A DNA stretch of 26,528 nucleotides, from the NCBI GenBank assembly GCA_017650505.1, contig JAGCET010000037.1, forward strand, positions 1 to 26,528, given 5' to 3'. Below the pieces are notes generated by a model. It had not been told where the DNA came from and ran no database searches. It saw nothing but the letters and a program-made list of their open reading frames with translations. Made by a program: the position numbers and the translations under genes. Origin of the DNA: Alphaproteobacteria bacterium. Lineage in GTDB: Bacteria > Pseudomonadota > Alphaproteobacteria > Rs-D84. This document shows positions 23,037-26,528 of the stretch, piece after piece; position 1 is the first letter of the stretch; the number at the start of each line of letters is the position of its first letter.

Positions 23037-23495
23037 TTACTCCTTTTTATTGTCTTGACGACGTTGGTTAAAAAAATTGCGCAGAAGTTCGGCGGATGCG
23101 TCCGCGTATTCTGGCATTTGAATTATATTTGGGTGCCACAGGTGTTTGTCGTTATCAAATACGCGTGCGTTCGCGGTTATACCACCCCCCTTTTCGTCCG
23201 TTGCCGCGAAATATATGTTGCGGATGCGCGCAAAAGAAATTGCGGTTGCGCACATTGCGCACGGTTCCAGTGATATATAAATGTCGCAATCGTCCAAAAA
23301 TTTGGTCCCAATTTTTTTACATGCGCGATTTATCGCGACAATTTCTGCGTGCAGGGTTGGATTTTGTTCCCGTTGGACCAAGTTTTCGCCGCGGGCAATA
23401 ATTTTGCCACTGCGGACAATCGCCGCACCAATTGGAACATCACCATTATCGCCGGCATGTCGCGCCAAATTTAAAACTTGCTTCATTACGTTCAT
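23037..23495 (-). CDS. tadA: tRNA-specific adenosine deaminase TadA
   Basis: TadA converts adenosine 34 to inosine in the anticodon of tRNA-Arg(ACG), needed to read CGC and CGA codons. The 152-residue product shows the cytidine/adenosine deaminase zinc site: TLHAEIVAINRA, with the catalytic HAE, and SLEPCAMCATAI, with the PCxxC zinc cysteines. GDVPIGAAIV near the N-terminus and GGITANARVFDNDKH are also typical. The start is uncertain: ATG at 23495 or 23486, with no clear ribosome site; the frame remains open upstream but that part overlaps rsmD and is not family-like. It is divergent from rsmD with only 18 bases between start codons. Confidence 0.95.
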   Translation of the reverse strand: MNVMKQVLNLARHAGDNGDVPIGAAIVRSGKIIARGENLVQREQNPTLHAEIVAINRACKKIGTKFLDDCDIYISLEPCAMCATAISFARIRNIYFAATDEKGGGITANARVFDNDKHLWHPNIIQMPEYADASAELLRNFFNQRRQDNKKE

Positions 23496-23506
23496 AATTG
23501 TAGACT
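23478..23506 (+). promoter_or_regulatory. Possible rsmD promoter inside the tadA start region
   Basis: TTGCTT (23478-23483), 17 bases, TAGACT (23501-23506). The expected start falls at or next to the rsmD ATG (23514), implying a leaderless message. The region is also a near-palindrome, TTGTA-GACTT-TACAA (23498-23512). Confidence 0.3.
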
Positions 23507-23513
23507 TTACAAT

Positions 23514-24077
23514 ATGAATTCTAAATTGCAAATTATTTCTGGGGCATATCGGGGGCGGAAACTGGCCCTGCCCCAAAATGCGCGCCCGACACAAAATATG
23601 GCGCGTGGCGCGGTGTTCAATATGCTGGCCACTATTTTAGATGTTGGGGATAAAATTACCGCGTGGGACACATTTGGCGGAAGTGGCGCCATGGGAATCG
23701 AAGTATTGTCGCGATATGGAAATTCGTCCGTAATTTTTACCGATGTTTCGGATGAATCCATAAAAGTTATCAAAAATAATACCGAAAATATTGCGGCAAA
23801 TCGTGTCTGTATTGTGCGGGCGGATGCGGTGGCCAAAATAAAAAATTACGCAAAATGTGCGAATTTGATATTTGTTGATCCGCCGTACGAAAATGCAAAT
23901 GTTGGAATAGATTTTGTCACGAAATTGGCACGCACGGTTTGCCCCGGAACTATTGTTGTTCAAGAAATTGAAAAGGTTGTGCCATATTCGCCCGACACGA
24001 CAAAATGGGAAGTCTTGCGCGATAAAACCTATGGCCGCGCCCGTTTTTTGATTTTACGACGGAACGATAACAAATAA
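23514..24077 (+). CDS. rsmD: 16S rRNA m2G966 methyltransferase RsmD
   Basis: RsmD N2-methylates guanosine 966 of 16S rRNA in the 30S subunit with S-adenosylmethionine. The protein has 187 residues, normal for the family. Motifs are the N-terminal IISGAYRGRKLALPQNARPT, RGAVFNML, the SAM-binding AWDTFGGSGAMGIEVLSRYG (about 50-69), FTDVSDESIKVIKNNTE, and the catalytic DPPYEN (about 122-127), followed by QEIEK and KTYGRARFLIL at the C-terminus. An in-frame ATG at 23478 would run into tadA and is not family-like. No ribosome site precedes 23514. rplY follows downstream with its own promoter. Confidence 0.95.
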   Translation: MNSKLQIISGAYRGRKLALPQNARPTQNMARGAVFNMLATILDVGDKITAWDTFGGSGAMGIEVLSRYGNSSVIFTDVSDESIKVIKNNTENIAANRVCIVRADAVAKIKNYAKCANLIFVDPPYENANVGIDFVTKLARTVCPGTIVVQEIEKVVPYSPDTTKWEVLRDKTYGRARFLILRRNDNK

Positions 24078-24078
24078 C

Positions 24079-24107
24079 TTGATTTTTCAATAATTTTGGT
24101 GCATAAT
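24079..24107 (+). promoter_or_regulatory. Predicted rplY promoter
   Basis: TTGATT (24079-24084), 17 bases, CATAAT (24102-24107). Start near 24114, directly before a hairpin. It is one of the best matches in the window. Confidence 0.6.
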
Positions 24108-24114
24108 GCGGGTC

Positions 24115-24138
24115 GCACAACACCCTTGGAGGTTGTGC
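24115..24138 (+). promoter_or_regulatory. 5'-terminal hairpin in the rplY leader
   Basis: Stem GCACAAC / GTTGTGC (24115-24121 and 24132-24138) with a ten-base loop. It would be at the very 5' end of the message from the promoter at 24079-24107, about 35 bases before the ATG. It could protect the mRNA or act in regulation. Confidence 0.45.
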
Positions 24139-24172
24139 AAAGTGAAAAAATTGCAAGCAAAAAGGATAAAAA

Positions 24173-24793
24173 ATGGCAATTGAATTAAATGCAGAGATTC
24201 GCAATGTTGCCGGCAAGGGGGCCGCACGTGCAATTCGTAAAAATAAAAATATCCCCGCCGTTGTCTATGGTGACAAGAAAGATCCAATCGCAATCGAAAT
24301 TTCGGGTCGTGATTTTGCGCCAATCGTTCAGATTCCGGCATTACGGACAAAATTGTTCCATATTACAACCAAGAATGGCAAAGAAGACGCAATGTTGATG
24401 GATATTCAATATCATCCTGTGTCTGATAAAATTGTTCATGTAGATTTTAAGCGCATAGATGTGAAGAAGCCGGTTTGTGTGTCTGTTCCGGTAGAGGTTG
24501 CAAACGTCGAAACATCCAAAGGATTGAAGTTGGGCGGTGTTTTGAATTTTGCTGTGCGTAAAGTCGCCGTTGTGGCGTTGGTCGATAAATTGCCGGAAAA
24601 AGTCATTGTTGATTTGGTCGATATGAATATTGGCGATACCGTGCACGGTTCTGATTTGGCATTGCCGGATGGTGTGTCGCTTGGCCTGCACCAGGCAGAA
24701 TTGGCATTCATCACCATTGGTGGTAAGATGCCAGAAGAAGCCGATGCCAAGAAAGCGGCTGCGGCACCCGCGGCGGCACCGGCCAAGAAATAA
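24173..24793 (+). CDS. rplY: 50S ribosomal protein L25 (Ctc form)
   Basis: L25 binds 5S rRNA in the large ribosomal subunit. This 206-residue protein is of the long two-domain Ctc form. The N-terminal 5S-binding domain (about 1-90) has GKGAARAIRKNKNIPAVVYG, then KLFHITTKNGKEDAMLMDIQ and HPVSDKIVHVDFKRID. The C-terminal TL5-type domain (about 95-185) has VPVEVANVETSKGLKLGGVL, DLVDMNIGDTVHGSDLALPD and ELAFITIGG. The end is Ala/Lys/Pro-rich (KKAAAAPAAAPAKK), as in many long-form L25 proteins. AAAAGG precedes the ATG. It has its own promoter and a strong terminator, so it is a single-gene unit. Usually pth follows rplY in such genomes; it does not here. Confidence 0.97.
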   Translation: MAIELNAEIRNVAGKGAARAIRKNKNIPAVVYGDKKDPIAIEISGRDFAPIVQIPALRTKLFHITTKNGKEDAMLMDIQYHPVSDKIVHVDFKRIDVKKPVCVSVPVEVANVETSKGLKLGGVLNFAVRKVAVVALVDKLPEKVIVDLVDMNIGDTVHGSDLALPDGVSLGLHQAELAFITIGGKMPEEADAKKAAAAPAAAPAKK

Positions 24794-24817
24794 TTTTGTC
24801 GCTAAAATGGTCATTAG

Positions 24818-24843
24818 AAAAACGGCGCAACGCGCCGTTTTTT
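24818..24843 (+). terminator. Rho-independent terminator of rplY
   Basis: Stem ACGGCGC / GCGCCGT (24822-24828 and 24832-24838), loop AAC, flanked by As and followed by five Ts. Confidence 0.9.
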
Positions 24844-24861
24844 GCGGGGGTTCATGGGCGG

Positions 24862-24987
24862 ACAAAAAGGTACCTTTATGTCCATCCTTTTTTTGCATTT
24901 TTTTAAAAAATAAAAATCCCGGATTCCTGGGATTTTTTGTTGGGTGGTTTTATGGTTTTCAAAACGAACATAAAGGTACCTTTTTGT
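24862..24987. repeat. 126-bp element bounded by perfect 20-bp inverted repeats
   Basis: ACAAAAAGGTACCTTTATGT at 24862-24881 recurs as its exact reverse complement at 24968-24987. Each arm has a central palindrome, AAAGGTACCTTT with one side changed. The 86 bases between are T- and A-rich and hold a terminator-like hairpin. No target duplication is obvious at the edges. No reading frame inside is convincing. It could be a small non-autonomous mobile element or a transcription-ending structure. Confidence 0.6.
24912..24938 (+). terminator. Terminator-like hairpin inside the inverted-repeat element
   Basis: Stem AAAATCCC / GGGATTTT (24913-24920 and 24929-24936) with an eight-base loop, followed by more Ts. 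On the minus strand it also ends in Ts. Confidence 0.55.
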
Positions 24988-25041
24988 TTATGATTGTTAG
25001 TGGTTAATAAAAGTGTATGTGACGGGTGGAAAGGAGAAAAT

Positions 25042-25851
25042 ATGAGGAAATTCGCCATTGTTTTCGGAATTTTATTATGTGCATTCGATTCGTATGCAGA
25101 AAATGAAAGTGCCGTTACTTCACGTGAGTATGTCGATGCAGGTATTTCGGGAAAACAAGACACACTTACAACAACGGGCACCAATACGGTTATGACATAT
25201 GATTCATCACAATCAACCGGTTTGGGTCAGAAAGCGATATATGACCCAAGTGGTGATTATGTATCGCAACAGGATTCTTTGGTGACAACCGCAACGGCCA
25301 ATGCCGCGGTGCAAAATGCAATCAACGGTGAATTTGAATGTTATGAATACAATCCGAATGACCCAAATGATTGTTGGTTGGTGACAATAAGTTCAACATC
25401 TCGTGGAAATACAAGTATTTTGCCGGGGGATGGCGAATGGTTTCGTGCATATTTTTATGATCAAAATTGGTTTTTTTACTATGACGCTTCTTCCAGTATT
25501 AGAATCCCGATTAAACCGCATATAACTTATAGGTTGTATTGGGATGGTGGTTATCAAGCGAATATATATCGTGTTGCTTTTACAAAGACTGATGATGTGC
25601 CGTTGGGGGTTTCGGGGCAAAACATGGTAGTTTTGTATAAATCAGATGGTGCGGAAGGCGCCGAATTTGTGACCTCTTCAACCAGTAAACCAGATTACAT
25701 TTTCACCGTATCTGATGATAATATTAAGTATATTATAATTCAAATCAACGGAGATCATGCGGCATGGGACAATGGAGATTTTTCAACCTTATGGGATCGT
25801 ATTTCGCATCTGCATTTGGAACGTTTGAATTGGTTGCCGGCAGATCAATAA
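25042..25851 (+). CDS. Exported surface-type protein of unknown function
   Basis: This 269-residue protein has a clear signal peptide (MRKFAIVFGILLCAFDSYA, cleavage before ENES). The first mature part (about 25-95) has two related segments, YVDAGISGKQDTLTTTGTNT and YVSQQDSLVTTATANAAVQN, of the kind seen in stalks of surface or tail-fibre-like proteins. The rest (about 100-269) is rich in Tyr, Trp, Asp and Ser and probably a beta-sandwich: NDCWLVTISSTSRGNTSILP, WFFYYDASSSIRIPIKPHIT, YRLYWDGGYQANIYRVAFTK. Two cysteines (FECYEY and NDCWLV) may pair. AAAGGAG precedes the ATG; the ORF is open upstream but the signal peptide fixes this start. It ends one base from the stop of the convergent phosphofructokinase gene. 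Confidence 0.8.
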   Translation: MRKFAIVFGILLCAFDSYAENESAVTSREYVDAGISGKQDTLTTTGTNTVMTYDSSQSTGLGQKAIYDPSGDYVSQQDSLVTTATANAAVQNAINGEFECYEYNPNDPNDCWLVTISSTSRGNTSILPGDGEWFRAYFYDQNWFFYYDASSSIRIPIKPHITYRLYWDGGYQANIYRVAFTKTDDVPLGVSGQNMVVLYKSDGAEGAEFVTSSTSKPDYIFTVSDDNIKYIIIQINGDHAAWDNGDFSTLWDRISHLHLERLNWLPADQ

Positions 25852-25852
25852 A

Positions 25853-26528
25853 CTATTTCGTGTCGCCGATATAGATGTTCATTGCCGCCACCACATCCAG
25901 TAATGGATCGTCGGGTTCGATATATGCGTTTGATGTACACAATTCACGAATGTTCGGGTCGCGCGAAATGTCGCCCGCCGCAAAGAATTCGGACAATGGT
26001 ACCGTTATACATTCGCCATCACGCAATGCGGTCATTACATTTGTTTCATTGTTTTCAATCGCGCTTAGTGCACATGTTGCCATTTTGGACGCCAATATTC
26101 GGTCGGATGCGATTGTATCCCCCGCCCTTTGTATATAATCGGGAAACGCGGCGCGATTTGTTATTCCCGCGGCGGTCAGTTTCCGTGAAATCATATCGGC
26201 CGGGCGCCCCGAATGACCACGCAGTGTGATTCCTTCGGACACCATAATTATACCATAGTCGCGTTTTAATGATTGAATATGTTCAACCAGGTCGTCTATG
26301 TTAAACCGTATTTCCGGAACCAATATCGCATCGGCGCCAATTGCCACACCCGCATTTAGGCACAATCGTCCACAATCGCGGCCCATTGTTTGTACAACAA
26401 ACCAACGATGATGGCTGCGCGCGGTTAACAATAATTGGTCGCAATATTTTACCAATTCATTCACCACGGTATCAAATCCAATTGTGCGGTCGGTCAATGG
26501 AATATCAAAGTCTATGGTTTTTGGAATA
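25853..26528 (-). CDS. 6-phosphofructokinase, probably pyrophosphate-dependent (C-terminal part)
   Basis: The gene continues past the right edge; 224 C-terminal codons are seen. From the edge it reads IPKTIDFDIPLTDRTIGFDT, the phosphofructokinase active-site region. The lysine in PKTID is typical of PPi-dependent enzymes, where ATP-dependent ones have GTIDND. The usual asparagine between the two aspartates is phenylalanine here, but both aspartates remain. Next come HHRWFVVQTMGRDCGRLCLN, with the substrate-binding MGR, then GADAILVPEI, GIIMVSEG and, later, RILASKMATCALSAIE. The enzyme phosphorylates fructose 6-phosphate at the 1-position in glycolysis, reversibly if PPi-dependent. A TTG at 26497 is not the true start since the conserved region extends upstream of it. 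Confidence 0.88.
   Translation of the reverse strand, partial: IPKTIDFDIPLTDRTIGFDTVVNELVKYCDQLLLTARSHHRWFVVQTMGRDCGRLCLNAGVAIGADAILVPEIRFNIDDLVEHIQSLKRDYGIIMVSEGITLRGHSGRPADMISRKLTAAGITNRAAFPDYIQRAGDTIASDRILASKMATCALSAIENNETNVMTALRDGECITVPLSEFFAAGDISRDPNIRELCTSNAYIEPDDPLLDVVAAMNIYIGDTK

Noticed and set aside
24630..25007. Plus-strand frame of 125 codons across the rplY end, terminator and inverted repeats
   Set aside because: It runs through a strong terminator and an A/T-rich repeat and reads as low-complexity Phe/Lys peptide.
1..26528. CRISPR array, tRNA, rRNA, prophage or toxin-antitoxin pair
   Set aside because: No regular spaced repeats, cloverleaf sequences, integrase, phage structural genes or typical toxin/antitoxin pair were found on either strand by reading.

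Overview
The window looks like part of a small chromosome of an alphaproteobacterium, probably host-associated and uncultured (possibly one of the gut lineages with reduced genomes; this is inference). The evidence is the set of genes: an OmpR/EnvZ-type two-component pair, a ruvB - ybgC - tolQ - tolR - tolA run, an alphaproteobacterial-style HTH regulator, DnaE with a PHP domain, and short dispersed palindromes of the kind common in alphaproteobacteria. Base composition is moderate (my estimate is about 45% GC). Genes use the standard bacterial code with TAA, TGA and TAG stops. Coding strands are rich in G and T, with TTG the favoured leucine codon. No tRNA, rRNA, CRISPR array, integrase or transposase was found.

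Layout. Positions 1-1862 hold, on the minus strand, the start of a sensor kinase, its response regulator and an exported protein of unknown function. Positions 1992-6565 form a plus-strand run: a COG2945-type alpha/beta-hydrolase that appears catalytically dead, ruvB, an unknown protein, ybgC, an unusually short tolQ, tolR and tolA. RNase P RNA (rnpB) follows on the minus strand at about 6645-6992 with its own promoter and terminator. Positions 7000-8260 are an accessory patch: three copies of a short palindromic element, a GIY-YIG nuclease whose C-terminus is encoded by one copy, a fragment of an exported protein with a calcium-type loop, and a small unknown gene. Positions 8392-16850 hold secA, an APH-fold kinase, dnaE, a GNAT protein and rsmH. 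Positions 16912-20488 hold a small membrane protein with a CPVC motif, a helical partner and a large Cys-containing exported protein. Then come an XRE regulator (minus) divergent from gpmI (plus), an unknown gene with tadA (minus) divergent from rsmD (plus), rplY, a 126-bp inverted-repeat element, an exported surface-type protein, and at the right edge a partial phosphofructokinase (minus).

Most genes are housekeeping: recombination (RuvB), envelope energisation (Tol), secretion (SecA), replication (DnaE), ribosome and tRNA modification (RsmH, RsmD, TadA, L25), tRNA 5' processing (RNase P) and glycolysis (GpmI, PFK). The main points of interest are a TolQ lacking most of its cytoplasmic domain, a hydrolase-fold protein that has lost its catalytic residues, a response regulator missing part of its DNA-binding domain, the nuclease/palindrome association, a divergent promoter pair sharing one -35 hexamer, and several lineage-type exported or membrane proteins without known function.
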